Positions 1 through 8,132 of a DNA stretch of 14,577 bases are shown here, in pieces. The stretch's first letter is position 1; every line of letters starts with the position of its first letter. The notes under the pieces were generated by a model. The model saw only the letters and a list, made by a program, of their open reading frames with translations. It had not been told where the DNA came from and did no database searches. The DNA is from Staphylothermus sp. (GTDB lineage: Archaea > Thermoproteota > Thermoprotei_A > Sulfolobales > Desulfurococcaceae): NCBI GenBank assembly GCA_021159785.1, contig JAGHDU010000067.1:1-14577 (forward strand), given 5' to 3'. The position numbers were made by a program, and so were the translations under genes.

Positions 1-198
1 GTATATATCATATCTATTACTGAGTATATTTGTCACGCACTTATAGGGGAACTTGTCTATTTCAAATAACACGATTTTATCTCTATGTTTATAGGATAAT
101 CTTGTTACTTCATACTCGCTGGGTATCTTACCAGCGTTTAGAACTTCTTTCTCGGTTTTTATTAAGTTTAATATGTTGGTTTCATAGTGACTACCCAT
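1..198 (-). CDS. Unrecognised protein, N-terminal 66 residues, cut by window edge
   Basis: On the minus strand an ATG at 198-196 opens a frame with no stop through base 1, so only the first 66 residues are present. It begins MGSHYETNILNLIKTEKEVL and contains a hydrophilic, probably mixed alpha/beta segment with no signal peptide or membrane helix. The ATG directly follows the TAA of the upstream polynucleotide kinase gene (stop at 201-199), with no gap, so the two are almost certainly co-transcribed and possibly translationally coupled. I do not recognise the family. The position behind a nuclease-like protein and an RNA/DNA kinase suggests, as inference only, a role in nucleic acid processing. 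The reading frame being open over its full visible length, and the operon spacing, are the main support. Confidence 0.7.
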   Translation of the reverse strand, partial: MGSHYETNILNLIKTEKEVLNAGKIPSEYEVTRLSYKHRDKIVLFEIDKFPYKCVTNILSNRYDIY

Positions 199-1446
199 TT
201 ATTCTATTAATTGTTCTTGAAAATCTTCTGTGAGCTTAATTTTTGAAAACTTGATGATCCATGGTTTTATATTGTATTTACATCGATAATAAATAGTCCT
301 ATTTACAAAATCTATTTTATCAATTAACCCGGGATACTCGTCATTGTTTTGATCGACTATGGATACATATGTACGATTCTCGAAACCAGAGACGAGAATT
401 CTTGTTTTGGGGACATTGAATCTTGTTTTCAATTGTTCGAATCCCTGTAGCCTCACAGTTTCACTAAGAACAAGATATAGTGTGTCAAATGTTCTTGACG
501 CATACAAGACTTTGTCTCTAGGCTCCACTCCAAGTTCATTTACGTTTATTTCTTCACCTAGAAAAACCGGCATATTTGCTATTAATACATCATCAAGCCC
601 CACTTTTCTCAATGGAGCATCATATAAGAATTCCCTATACTTATCACTTCTAAGCATTCTTCTTTCTTCTCTATTCCTAGTTTTTCTGTTTTCTGGCACA
701 CTTAAGTTAATGATATTGATCCCTAATTTTGCGAATCTTTTGAAATATGGATATAGTTCTTTTCCAAGAACAATTAGGACGTCTGGCCTTAGTTCTAGCA
801 ATAATTTTGCTTTATATAGAAGAGAAGGTATATCGTTGATCCATCCATCAGTATCTATGATTACTGGTTCTCTATTATCACGGAGTGCTATTTGAACGAA
901 TTCTTTTACTTTATATATAATGTTACTTGTATTGTTCTGCGGTTTAATATCCCCTATGAATTTCATCTTGGCTGGTTTGAGGAATCTCATCCAAATAACT
1001 TGTTCACTGGGATATGCCATTGATATGAAGCAAGGTGGCCCTATATCTGCTTGTCCTACATCAGCATCAATTATACTTGGATTAAGCCCTTTTTCTAGAG
1101 CTAAATTACTTAACAGTATTGAAAACGATGATTTACCACTATCTACCCCGCCAACTATGGCTATTGTTTTGTATTTTTTATCAATGATTTCTTCGGCCTT
1201 AGAAAACCATTCGAGGTAAGGATCATTCTCTTCAACACCCTGTATTTGAGCATTTGGTGCCAATGTGAAATCTAGCTCAGAATCCATGAGTGCTCTTATT
1301 ATATAGCTCTTAGTCTTGTGAACCACGAACCTATTGCTTTCAGTAAATCTCTTCCCCAGGACCTCTACCTCGCCCTTAACAACATGCACTGATGCTGGAC
1401 CAAAGATCTTTAGCATTTCATCTTTTTTCATCTTTACAACAGGCAT
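199..1446 (-). CDS. Clp1/GRC3-type polynucleotide 5'-hydroxyl kinase
   Basis: This 415-residue protein matches the archaeal Clp1/GRC3 polynucleotide kinase family, which transfers the gamma phosphate of ATP to the 5'-OH end of RNA or DNA. The family members act in tRNA splicing, mRNA 3' processing or rRNA processing. Residues 1 to about 75 form the N-terminal beta-rich domain typical of the family. The Walker A motif GGVDSGKS lies at residues 99-106, followed by the characteristic IIDADVGQADIGPP segment (about 125-138), which carries the acidic and Gln residues conserved in this group. The C-terminal third is a second beta-rich domain. The length fits archaeal members. It starts 2 bases after the stop of the RuvC-like gene and ends immediately before the next ATG, so it is the middle gene of a tight operon. 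The exact substrate cannot be read from the sequence. Confidence 0.88.
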   Translation of the reverse strand: MPVVKMKKDEMLKIFGPASVHVVKGEVEVLGKRFTESNRFVVHKTKSYIIRALMDSELDFTLAPNAQIQGVEENDPYLEWFSKAEEIIDKKYKTIAIVGGVDSGKSSFSILLSNLALEKGLNPSIIDADVGQADIGPPCFISMAYPSEQVIWMRFLKPAKMKFIGDIKPQNNTSNIIYKVKEFVQIALRDNREPVIIDTDGWINDIPSLLYKAKLLLELRPDVLIVLGKELYPYFKRFAKLGINIINLSVPENRKTRNREERRMLRSDKYREFLYDAPLRKVGLDDVLIANMPVFLGEEINVNELGVEPRDKVLYASRTFDTLYLVLSETVRLQGFEQLKTRFNVPKTRILVSGFENRTYVSIVDQNNDEYPGLIDKIDFVNRTIYYRCKYNIKPWIIKFSKIKLTEDFQEQLIE

Positions 1447-1448
1447 CT

Positions 1449-2108
1449 TTATTCAACCTCAATACCTTTCCTCAGAGCTATTCTGAGAGCAGCATAGGCG
1501 TCTTTGTTCCTATATGGTTTCAATATTTTTACAAGTCTCTTGTCTAGATAATTAATATCATTGACGACTCTACTCCTAGGGGTTGTTTCATGTTCGTCGA
1601 CAACCTCGATCTTAACATTATTAATTGTTTTCTTTAATATATAGATTATATCGAATCCATTAAGACCTGAACCTACCCGGATTATTTTCTCTCTAGAAGG
1701 AATATTGTGTAGTAAATAATTGATTTTTTCACAAATCTTCTCCAGAGAAACATATCCGTGTTCAATTACTTCTCCATCACCAATGACTAGATAATAGGGT
1801 TTTGAACCGGGATCTATTCCTATGGTTAAAGTATTGTATTTCTCTTTAAACCTTGTAGCTAGTATGGATATTTCTAATCCTATACGTGTATCTTCGGGAT
1901 CATACACTATCAATACATCATTTCTGCTAATAGTTTCTTTAACAAAGTCATAGTAGTCTGTATAAAACACACTATAGTAGGGTATAGTATCTTTATCTTC
2001 GTAAACACTATAGTCTATTTTTCTAGCATTGAGTATGTCCTTAATTCTCATAAACCATCTGGGTTCATAAATCCCTATTACCAGTGGTCTCTTATACATG
2101 TATTTCAT
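1449..2108 (-). CDS. RuvC/YqgF-like RNase H-fold protein
   Basis: The 219-residue protein has an RNase H-like domain in its second half. LTIGIDPGSKP (residues 94-104, Asp99) resembles the first catalytic strand of RuvC/YqgF proteins, VVDEHETT (169-176, Glu172) resembles the YqgF signature DERLTT, and KDAYAALRIAL (202-212, Asp203) resembles the last acidic helix. These three acidic positions are in the right order and spacing for a metal-dependent nuclease active site. Residues 1-90 form a separate N-terminal domain with no recognised motif. It is the first gene of the minus-strand operon with the polynucleotide kinase, and AGAGG about 12 bases before the ATG is a possible Shine-Dalgarno site. 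The fold assignment is by motif reading; whether it cuts Holliday junctions, other branched DNA or RNA is unknown. Confidence 0.6.
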   Translation of the reverse strand: MKYMYKRPLVIGIYEPRWFMRIKDILNARKIDYSVYEDKDTIPYYSVFYTDYYDFVKETISRNDVLIVYDPEDTRIGLEISILATRFKEKYNTLTIGIDPGSKPYYLVIGDGEVIEHGYVSLEKICEKINYLLHNIPSREKIIRVGSGLNGFDIIYILKKTINNVKIEVVDEHETTPRSRVVNDINYLDKRLVKILKPYRNKDAYAALRIALRKGIEVE

Positions 2109-2209
2109 AACATATTTTTCCTCTGCAAAATAATTCTTGAAAACGCTATCATTTTATTATCTTTAATCGATTTTATCATTATGTGATTTAGGCTCTATTT
2201 AATACTATT

Positions 2210-2860
2210 GTGAAGAGCAGTGGAAATACGATGATTACTGGGAACAGATATATCGACGAAGTAATCGGTGAAGGAAAGACCATATTATTCTATGGAGTTG
2301 CTGGTAGTGGTAAAACAACTATGTTAATGATGATTGCATCAAATATTTGTCGGAACACTACAGATAAATGCCTGTATATCAGTACTGAAGAAACATTACA
2401 CTATGAAAGGGTAGCAAAAAACACCCTTAGATTCGCGAATGTATGGTTTATGGAAATATACGATTTCGATGAACTTTTGGACTTCGCTCTTTTAAAACTG
2501 CCATATATTCCTCTAAAACACGTATTTGTTGATAGTATTAACTCTTTGTACAGAGTCATTTCTTATGAAGAAGAATCTATAACCAAATATGGTTTATTAC
2601 TCGCCACATTAAGACATAAAGTAAGAGAAACTGGCGGTAAATTATTTGCTTCTGCACAAGTTAGAGTTGGTTATGAAGAGGATGAAGAAGAACTCACAGC
2701 TAGTGGAATGAATATATTAAACTATTGGTTTGATGTAATTATTTTTCTCAGCTGGAAAGACAATGGCAGGGTAGCTAGGCTCGTGAAACCGACTGATAAG
2801 GAGAAAGAGGCTTTGTTTGAAATAACAGATGAAGGGGTTGAGTGGATCAATGAACAATGA
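2210..2860 (+). CDS. RecA-superfamily ATPase (RadA paralogue / KaiC-like)
   Basis: This is a 216-residue single-domain RecA-fold ATPase. Walker A is GVAGSGKTT (residues 29-37) and Walker B is HVFVDSI (104-110, Asp108); the STEE segment at 59-62 fits the RadB/KaiC group. There is no N-terminal helix-hairpin-helix domain, so it is not the main recombinase RadA but a short paralogue of the RadB/aRadC type, which usually assists recombination or repair. The start is uncertain: GTG at 2210 gives the longest frame, but a TATA-like CTATTTAATA at 2194-2203 lies about 30 bases before the ATG at 2231, which would favour the 209-residue form. It diverges from the RuvC-like operon across about 100 bp, and its 3' end overlaps the next gene. 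Confidence 0.8.
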   Translation: MKSSGNTMITGNRYIDEVIGEGKTILFYGVAGSGKTTMLMMIASNICRNTTDKCLYISTEETLHYERVAKNTLRFANVWFMEIYDFDELLDFALLKLPYIPLKHVFVDSINSLYRVISYEEESITKYGLLLATLRHKVRETGGKLFASAQVRVGYEEDEEELTASGMNILNYWFDVIIFLSWKDNGRVARLVKPTDKEKEALFEITDEGVEWINEQ

Positions 2861-3368
2861 CTTAATTTATTTCATCTATTGGTTTATCAAATACTATTTA
2901 CCACCTATGATCGCAAATTCTTCACCTTTATTGGTTAAGGGAGATAAAAGAATCGATCGCGGAAAATCATTCTTAGATCACAAGCCATTATTCGGTAAGA
3001 ATAAGACCATGGAAGGTTTAATCATTGGTGTATACATGGGTTCACTAGCAGGGCTGGTCCTTGGATTTGTCCATTGTGATTCATCACTATTCTATATAGG
3101 TTTTATTGGTTCTCTTAGTGCATTAATAGGTGATCTTATTGGTTCTTTTATAAAGAGACGTCTAAGTATTCCTAGTGGTAAACCTCTTCCAGTCATTGAT
3201 CAACTTGATTTTGCTCTTGCATCCACACTTGCTTACTATTTATTAGGATTGAGAGAGTTTTATGAAGAACCATTGTTTATTTTATATGCTTTGTCAATTA
3301 TATTGCTTCTCCACATAGTAACGAATAATATAGCTTATTACCTCGGAGTCAAAGACACGAGGTGGTAA
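2850..3368 (+). CDS. carS: CDP-archaeol synthase
   Basis: CarS transfers CMP from CTP to digeranylgeranylglyceryl phosphate, making CDP-archaeol for archaeal ether phospholipids; it acts in the cytoplasmic membrane. With the ATG at 2850 the protein has 172 residues, normal for the family. Three family hallmarks are present: the GDKRIDRGKSFLDHKPLFG and KNKTMEG region near the N-terminus, GDLIGSFIKRR in the middle, and PVIDQLDF after it. About four to five hydrophobic segments fit the membrane topology. An in-frame ATG at 2829 would add seven residues (MKGLSGS), but the 2850 start lies just behind a GAGTGGATC stretch that could pair with 16S rRNA and overlaps the upstream ATPase gene by 11 bases, suggesting translational coupling. 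The pairing with a RadA paralogue has no obvious functional logic. Confidence 0.93.
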   Translation: MNNDLIYFIYWFIKYYLPPMIANSSPLLVKGDKRIDRGKSFLDHKPLFGKNKTMEGLIIGVYMGSLAGLVLGFVHCDSSLFYIGFIGSLSALIGDLIGSFIKRRLSIPSGKPLPVIDQLDFALASTLAYYLLGLREFYEEPLFILYALSIILLLHIVTNNIAYYLGVKDTRW

Positions 3369-3445
3369 ATATATTAAACCCATTAGATTTTTAATAGTGT
3401 TAGTATATCTTGTGAAAAATAGGTATATCGGCAGGGGTATGAGTT

Positions 3446-3733
3446 ATGAAGATACCAAAAATGTTAGTAACGTACTGTCCAAGATGCAGATCACATACGC
3501 CGCACACGGTCACTATTTACAAGCATGGTAAGCGTAGGTCTATGGCTGAGGGTGAACGTAGATATAGAGCTAAGAAGAAGGGTTATGGTTCTAAGAGAAA
3601 GTCAGAACAAAAGAGATTTGCTAAGGTAACAAAGAAAGTAGTATTGAAACTAAAATGCAGAAAATGCGGATATATTCTCCACAGAGAAGGCATTAGAATG
3701 AAGAAGTATGAACTAGTAGAGGTGACTAGGTAA
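3446..3733 (+). CDS. rpl44e: 50S ribosomal protein L44e
   Basis: The 95-residue basic protein is the archaeal/eukaryotic large-subunit protein L44e (eL42), which sits near the E site of the ribosome. Two CxxC pairs, CPRC near the N-terminus ([15 protein letters not shown]) and CRKC near the C-terminus ([19 protein letters not shown]), form a zinc-binding site. The central [17 protein letters not shown] stretch is the conserved Lys/Arg-rich linker. Its length and order match the family exactly. Its TAA stop shares the last base with the ATG of S27e, so the two are one transcript. About 77 bases separate it from carS; A+T-rich stretches there (for example TTTTTAATAG near 3389) could be a separate promoter, not provable by eye. 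Confidence 0.97.
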   Translation: MKIPKMLVTYCPRCRSHTPHTVTIYKHGKRRSMAEGERRYRAKKKGYGSKRKSEQKRFAKVTKKVVLKLKCRKCGYILHREGIRMKKYELVEVTR

Positions 3734-3942
3734 TGGTTAAGAAGAGAAAAATACTCATACCACAACCTAGGAGCAAGTTCTTAAAGGTAGTATGTAAAGT
3801 ATGCGGTGCTGAAAACATAGTCTTTAGCCACGCAACATTTCCAGTAAGATGTAAAGTATGTGGAACAATAATGGCAAGACCAACAGGTGGAAAAGCCCAA
3901 ATACTCAGAGATAGAGCAGAAATAGTAGCTGAATTAGGTTAA
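3733..3942 (+). CDS. rps27e: 30S ribosomal protein S27e
   Basis: This 69-residue protein is the small-subunit protein S27e (eS27), with a four-cysteine zinc ribbon: CKVCG at about residue 21 and CKVCG at about residue 40, separated by the conserved [14 protein letters not shown] segment. The following PTGGKA and the C-terminal tail match archaeal members. Its ATG overlaps the stop of L44e by one base (TAATG), the usual arrangement for this pair in archaea. In many archaea the translation factor aIF2-alpha and Nop10 genes follow; here tRNA-Leu comes next, so the cluster ends after S27e. Confidence 0.97.
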   Translation: MVKKRKILIPQPRSKFLKVVCKVCGAENIVFSHATFPVRCKVCGTIMARPTGGKAQILRDRAEIVAELG

Positions 3943-4024
3943 AACTTAGAGTATTTGTTCATAAATATCCAATTTCATGATAGTTAAGACTTAATACCTC
4001 TAATTCTTAAAACTCTCTAATGGT

Positions 4025-4112
4025 GCGGGGGTGCCCGAGCCTGGCCAAAGGGGTCGGGCTTAGGACCCGATGGCGTAGGCCTGCGTGGGTTCAAATCCCA
4101 CCCCCCGCACCA
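4025..4112 (+). tRNA. tRNA-Leu (anticodon UAG)
   Basis: The acceptor stem GCGGGGG (4025-4031) pairs with CCCCCGC (4102-4108), followed by A73 and an encoded CCA. The anticodon stem TCGGG/CCCGA encloses the loop CTTAGGA with anticodon TAG at 4061-4063. The T arm GTGGG-TTCAAAT-CCCAC spans 4085-4101. A long variable arm (about 4071-4084) makes it a class II tRNA, as expected for leucine, and A73 agrees. There is no intron. Confidence 0.97.
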
Positions 4113-4162
4113 TTTCTTTGAATAAGGCTTTAATTCATAGAATCCATGGGTTGTAAATAGTA

Positions 4163-5829
4163 GTGAATGGCGAATACTACTACTATTTAATCTTTGGACT
4201 AATGCTAGGTCTAGCATTTCTTCTTGGTACTCTTATGAAAAAGATTAGGTTATCAGCAAGTATTGGTTACTTGTTTGCAGGAGTTATTCTTAGCTTTTTC
4301 CTCCACATACCAAGCGATCTAATGGATTTACTCGAATTTTTCTCGGAAATAAGTATTATCCTATTGTTCTTTGAGATAGGGTTTGAAGTACATATTGACA
4401 ATATTGATAAGATCGCTGGTTTCCCAACGTATCTTTCACTCTTGGAGCTAGTTTTAGCTCTTTCAATGACGTTGGGATTGTGTTCCATCTTAGGCATAGA
4501 TGCAAGGGTTGCGTTAATCTATGGGTTAATGACTGCTTTTTCAAGTACTGTTTTACATATAAACTTCTCGAGGAAAAACCACCTACACGAAATGAAGTCC
4601 GAGAGACTGTTCTTATGGTTGCAGCTGTAGAAGACATTATCATTGTAACTATACTTACTCTTATGAGCGGTGGTAATAGTAATGTATTCATTCACTTATT
4701 ATATACTATCTCAGTAGGAATCGCTATATTCATACTATCATATGAGTTTGCCAAGAAAGTCCTTAATAGAATTATCAGTATTGATGATAATGGATTAATA
4801 TTACTTATCTCTTATGGTTTACTGATAAGTACAGCTTCAAGTATTCTAGGTTTATCAAGTGCTCCTGGTGCATTTATAGCAGGGCTGACCTCTTCCCATA
4901 TTGAGAAATCTGCTGATTTAATAAGAATGCTTAAACCTATAAGATTTATCTTCCTTACTCTCTTCCTTATCTCGATGGGCCTGGGCATGTTTATTTACAA
5001 AACGGATCTTCAAACATACATATTTAGCATAGGTATTGGTATCCTCATAGTCTTTATCCATGTAGTAACGACTATAACATCATCAATAATTGCTGGGGGT
5101 TTAGGTTTAAAATATGGTTTAGAAACTGGATTTTACTTATCGACTTCTAGCGAGTTATCGCTGGTTATTGCTTACTATGCGTTAATGCATATGAAGCTGG
5201 AACTACCCCTCGTACTTACTGCTTCGATAGCAATTATTGTTGGTTCAATTATTTCATCTAAATTGACGTATAATAGAGATCACTATATTCCCTTAGTACT
5301 CAAAAAGATCTCATATGAAAGATACAGCGTTATAGATACCACGCTATTAAGAATTAGGGCATTCATAAATAAGCACCAAGGCAGAATCTATTTTCTATTT
5401 AAACAACTTATGATTAGTCTCGTGGAACTCTTGATCTCTACTTTAATATTGGGTACTGTAATAGGCATAATGTATTCATTAACTAGTAATCAAACATTAT
5501 TCATTTCACTAATAGTCTTCTCTATTTACATTGTGGTATTTCTACGAATATACAAACGTTCAAGAAACATTCTCTATAGAATACTGATGGAGACAACTCA
5601 GGCTATAGGTGAACTACAATTAAGAATTATTGATAGAATATATGCTTCATTAATAATAATCATTACAATAGTGTTATCCTTTATAACAGTATATGTTATG
5701 CATAGAGGAATTTACGAAGTATTAGCAAGTGTTGTCGATCCCAGTATATTGTTCTTCATAGCTTTGTTCATGGTTCCTTTAGCTGAGATGATTTTCATTC
5801 TCTATGAGTTATTGCAGATAAAAAGATAA
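4163..5829 (+). pseudogene. CPA2-type cation/proton antiporter, broken by a -1 frameshift
   Basis: Two overlapping frames together make one Na+/H+ (or K+/H+) exchanger of the CPA2/KefB type. The first frame (GTG 4163 to stop 4630) carries the opening membrane helices through GLMTAFSSTVLHI. The second frame (open through 4480-5829) carries the rest: KLLEEKPPTRNEVRE, the AAVEDIII motif, SAPGAFIAGLTSS, FLISMGLG and GFYLSTSSELSLV. Joining at A4561 (re-reading one base, ATA then AAA) gives 555 residues. From SST to the ED pair there are 29 residues, the same number as from SST to QD in KefC as I recall it, so nothing is missing except the frame. The last 180 or so residues add four more membrane helices instead of a TrkA nucleotide-binding domain. 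The cause may be a real one-base deletion, recoding or a sequencing error. It is convergent with the next gene, 3 bases apart. Confidence 0.82.
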
Positions 5830-5832
5830 CCA

Positions 5833-6621
5833 TTAAAAAACACTACTTAACACACCGCCATCAATGGGTATTGATACTCCATTAATAAAACTTGCATATC
5901 TACTGATTAGAAACGCTACTAGATAACCTATATCTTCTGGCTTACCCAAGCGCTTCAAAGGAACTCTTTCTTTGAATCCCCTGAGAATTTCTTCTTCAGT
6001 TCTATTTTCTCGTCTAGCTATATCCTGAGCTAGTTGTCTTAGTCTATCTGTCAAAATATACCCGGGAAGGACTGTATTTACTCTAATACCCTTGGGGCCA
6101 AATTCTTTGGATAAAGACTTAGCTAGCCCTTGTATGCTTATTCTTAAGGCGTTTGATAACACTGTGTTAGGTATAGGTTCTTTCACAGCTATACTTGTAA
6201 CGTATACAATTGAGGGATTACGTGATTCTAACAAGTAGGGAAGAACAAGATACGTTAATCTCACAGGACTTACTACTAATTGTCTTATACCATAATCCCA
6301 GTCATCAAATGAGAGTTCTTTGAAGTACCCTGGTTTGGGAGGACTAGGAATGTATACAAGGGCATCAAGTCCATTTAAGTATTCTATAGTTTTCTTTACT
6401 AATACCTCGAGTTCTTCTGGAACTGTTAAATCAGCTCTAACACCATATACTTGTCCAGAACCAATCTTTTTGAGTTCTTCGACAGCTTTCATTAATCTCT
6501 CTTTATTTCTACCATTTATTACAACTTTACAACCTTCTCTTACTAGAACTTTTGCTATTCCATATCCTATTCCTCTACTAGAGGCTGTTACAAGTACTCT
6601 CATTCCTTCTAAATCAAACAT
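5833..6621 (-). CDS. Short-chain dehydrogenase/reductase-like protein lacking catalytic Tyr/Lys
   Basis: The 262-residue protein has the SDR Rossmann fold: the cofactor motif VTASSRGIGYG at residues 11-21, the GRNKERL loop at 37-43 that suggests NADP(H), and GPKGIRVNTVLPGYILTD at 175-192, with a C-terminal IPIDGG. The first catalytic residue, Ser143 in VTSIA, is present. However, where the family has YxxxK, the sequence reads SNALR (156-160), so Tyr is Ser and Lys is Arg; the usual NNAG motif is also replaced by YIPS. The length is normal and the fold looks intact, so this is a divergent subgroup rather than a broken gene. It may use another proton donor or only bind cofactor. GGTTGAG about 5 bases before the ATG is a likely ribosome-binding site. 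It diverges from the HprK-like gene. Confidence 0.82.
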   Translation of the reverse strand: MFDLEGMRVLVTASSRGIGYGIAKVLVREGCKVVINGRNKERLMKAVEELKKIGSGQVYGVRADLTVPEELEVLVKKTIEYLNGLDALVYIPSPPKPGYFKELSFDDWDYGIRQLVVSPVRLTYLVLPYLLESRNPSIVYVTSIAVKEPIPNTVLSNALRISIQGLAKSLSKEFGPKGIRVNTVLPGYILTDRLRQLAQDIARRENRTEEEILRGFKERVPLKRLGKPEDIGYLVAFLISRYASFINGVSIPIDGGVLSSVF

Positions 6622-6699
6622 TTTCTCAACCTATCATAAATTATATCAAAGAACATGTTTTTATTCAGTAGCTTCACTACTAAGAAATTGTGATGCATA

Positions 6700-7632
6700 T
6701 TGATAGTTCTTGAAAGTAGCGGTGTAAGAATAGGTCTGACAATAAATGATAAAATTGGAGAAGTATTTAATGGTTTAAAGGATATCTTTGGGTATAGGTA
6801 CATTCCAGAATACAGTGTAGAGATCACAGAAGATAATAATGAAGAAATAGATGCTCTTGTCAAGTGGAACTTAGGGAAAGGATTTGAAGTAAAACAAGCG
6901 ATTCTACGCGATAATGATATCGACGAATATATTGTAGTGACAAACCCTCCTGGTCCCTATGTTAATGAATCACCATACTTTTTCTTATTACAAGTACTTT
7001 CTCGTAGTCTTGCCAAGAAGAGGTATCTTGTGATTACAGATAGTATTAGTTTCTACAAAAATGGTAAGGCTTATCTCCTTATGGGATATCCACATAGTGG
7101 TAAGAGCACTATTTTATCGATCGCTATAAGTGATGAAGCAATTCCGTTATCAACAGAAAACACCATTGTCGAAGTAAGAAAAGATGGTTTGTATATTGTT
7201 AATGGAACAAAAATCCTTGTCTATGATCCAGTTATTGAAGAAAAATACTCGGTGAAGCTACCATATATTGGTGTCACAAAGCATGGTTATAGAATAGTAG
7301 ATATTAAATCGCTTAATAATAAATACAATAAAGAATATCGTGTAGACGAGATCTATGTTCTTCATTGCTCCTTTAGTTCAACTGGATCTGATACCGAAAT
7401 AATTAAGGGCAGAAAGATCAGAAAGATCCTCTGGCATTTTGCATACTCGCTCATCCGTGGTCTCGATTATTACGATCCATATCCTCTATCATTATCAACC
7501 AAGCTAATCGACAAAAATGTATCGGAAATGATCTCTGAAATAGCTAATCAATATAGGGAAATCTACGAGATCTTTGGAAGACCCGACCATGTTTACGAAT
7601 ATATAGTTAACAAGCACAGAGTTATTAAATAG
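6700..7632 (+). CDS. HPr kinase-like P-loop protein of unknown role
   Basis: The 310-residue protein has a Walker A motif GYPHSGKS at residues 129-136 preceded by KAYLLMG, the context seen in HPr-kinase/phosphorylase-like P-loop proteins, where a small phosphate-binding domain follows an N-terminal region. After it come STENTIVEV (151-159) and VLHCSF (220-225). Residues 1-110 show no recognised domain. Crenarchaea lack the classic sugar phosphotransferase HPr, so the substrate is likely different; it could also be a GTP/ATP switch. The start is TTG at 6700, because an in-frame TGA lies 9 bases upstream. It is the first gene of a three-gene operon (11 bases to NfeD, then 27 to SPFH), which points to a membrane-related job by context only. 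Confidence 0.6.
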   Translation: MIVLESSGVRIGLTINDKIGEVFNGLKDIFGYRYIPEYSVEITEDNNEEIDALVKWNLGKGFEVKQAILRDNDIDEYIVVTNPPGPYVNESPYFFLLQVLSRSLAKKRYLVITDSISFYKNGKAYLLMGYPHSGKSTILSIAISDEAIPLSTENTIVEVRKDGLYIVNGTKILVYDPVIEEKYSVKLPYIGVTKHGYRIVDIKSLNNKYNKEYRVDEIYVLHCSFSSTGSDTEIIKGRKIRKILWHFAYSLIRGLDYYDPYPLSLSTKLIDKNVSEMISEIANQYREIYEIFGRPDHVYEYIVNKHRVIK

Positions 7633-7636
7633 GTGA
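7631..7636 (+). promoter_or_regulatory. Ribosome-binding site AGGTGA for the NfeD-like gene
   Basis: AGGTGA lies 7 bases before the TTG at 7644, directly after the stop of the HprK-like gene. It is a strong match to the archaeal anti-Shine-Dalgarno sequence and decides in favour of the TTG start. Confidence 0.8.
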
Positions 7637-7643
7637 AAATCTT

Positions 7644-8105
7644 TTGTTAAGCATAGGTTTAATCCTATTATTACTTGGTGCCATACTCATAGTAATTGAA
7701 ATAACAACACCGGGTTTCTTCATAGCCGTTCCAGGAACCATTCTCATAATATATGGTTTAATTCTTACAGCTTTTCCATGGCTATTAGAGAACCCATATA
7801 TCCCATGGATAATGCTCTTCCTATCCTTCCCAATAGGGTATCTAACCTATTTGATATATAGAAAACTTTCACCCCCATCACCTCCTGTTACTGAGAGTTA
7901 TGAAGGATTAATAGGAAAGACTGGAGTTGTAGTAGAAACTGTTAAACCTTATAGTCTCGATGGAAAGGTGAAGATCGATAGTGATATATGGAGTGCTACT
8001 AGTGATGAAGTCATAGAACCAGGAAAAAGAGTTATTGTCACTGGTGTTGAAGGGGTTCATTTAATTGTTAAACCTTTAAAGGAAGAAGAACAAAGTAATA
8101 ATTAG
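7644..8105 (+). CDS. Short NfeD-like membrane protein
   Basis: The 153-residue protein is of the short NfeD type (without the ClpP-like protease domain). Three hydrophobic helices lie at about residues 3-22, 25-45 and 52-73, with the TTPGFFIAVPG motif between the first two. A C-terminal OB-fold domain follows at about 87-146 (EGLIGKTGVVVETVKP, then GKRVIVTGVEG). Such proteins pair with stomatin/SPFH partners, which is the case here: the SPFH gene follows after 27 bases. Their proposed role is to build or organise membrane protein assemblies. The start is TTG at 7644, supported by the AGGTGA site. Confidence 0.9.
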   Translation: MLSIGLILLLLGAILIVIEITTPGFFIAVPGTILIIYGLILTAFPWLLENPYIPWIMLFLSFPIGYLTYLIYRKLSPPSPPVTESYEGLIGKTGVVVETVKPYSLDGKVKIDSDIWSATSDEVIEPGKRVIVTGVEGVHLIVKPLKEEEQSNN

Positions 8106-8132
8106 TTATTATGAGGTTAAGGCGTATAGGTA

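Noticed and set aside
4017..4217. Minus-strand frame across tRNA-Leu with a WDLNPRRPTPS-like peptide
   Set aside because: It is the antisense reading of the tRNA, a familiar annotation artefact, with no coding sequence outside the tRNA.
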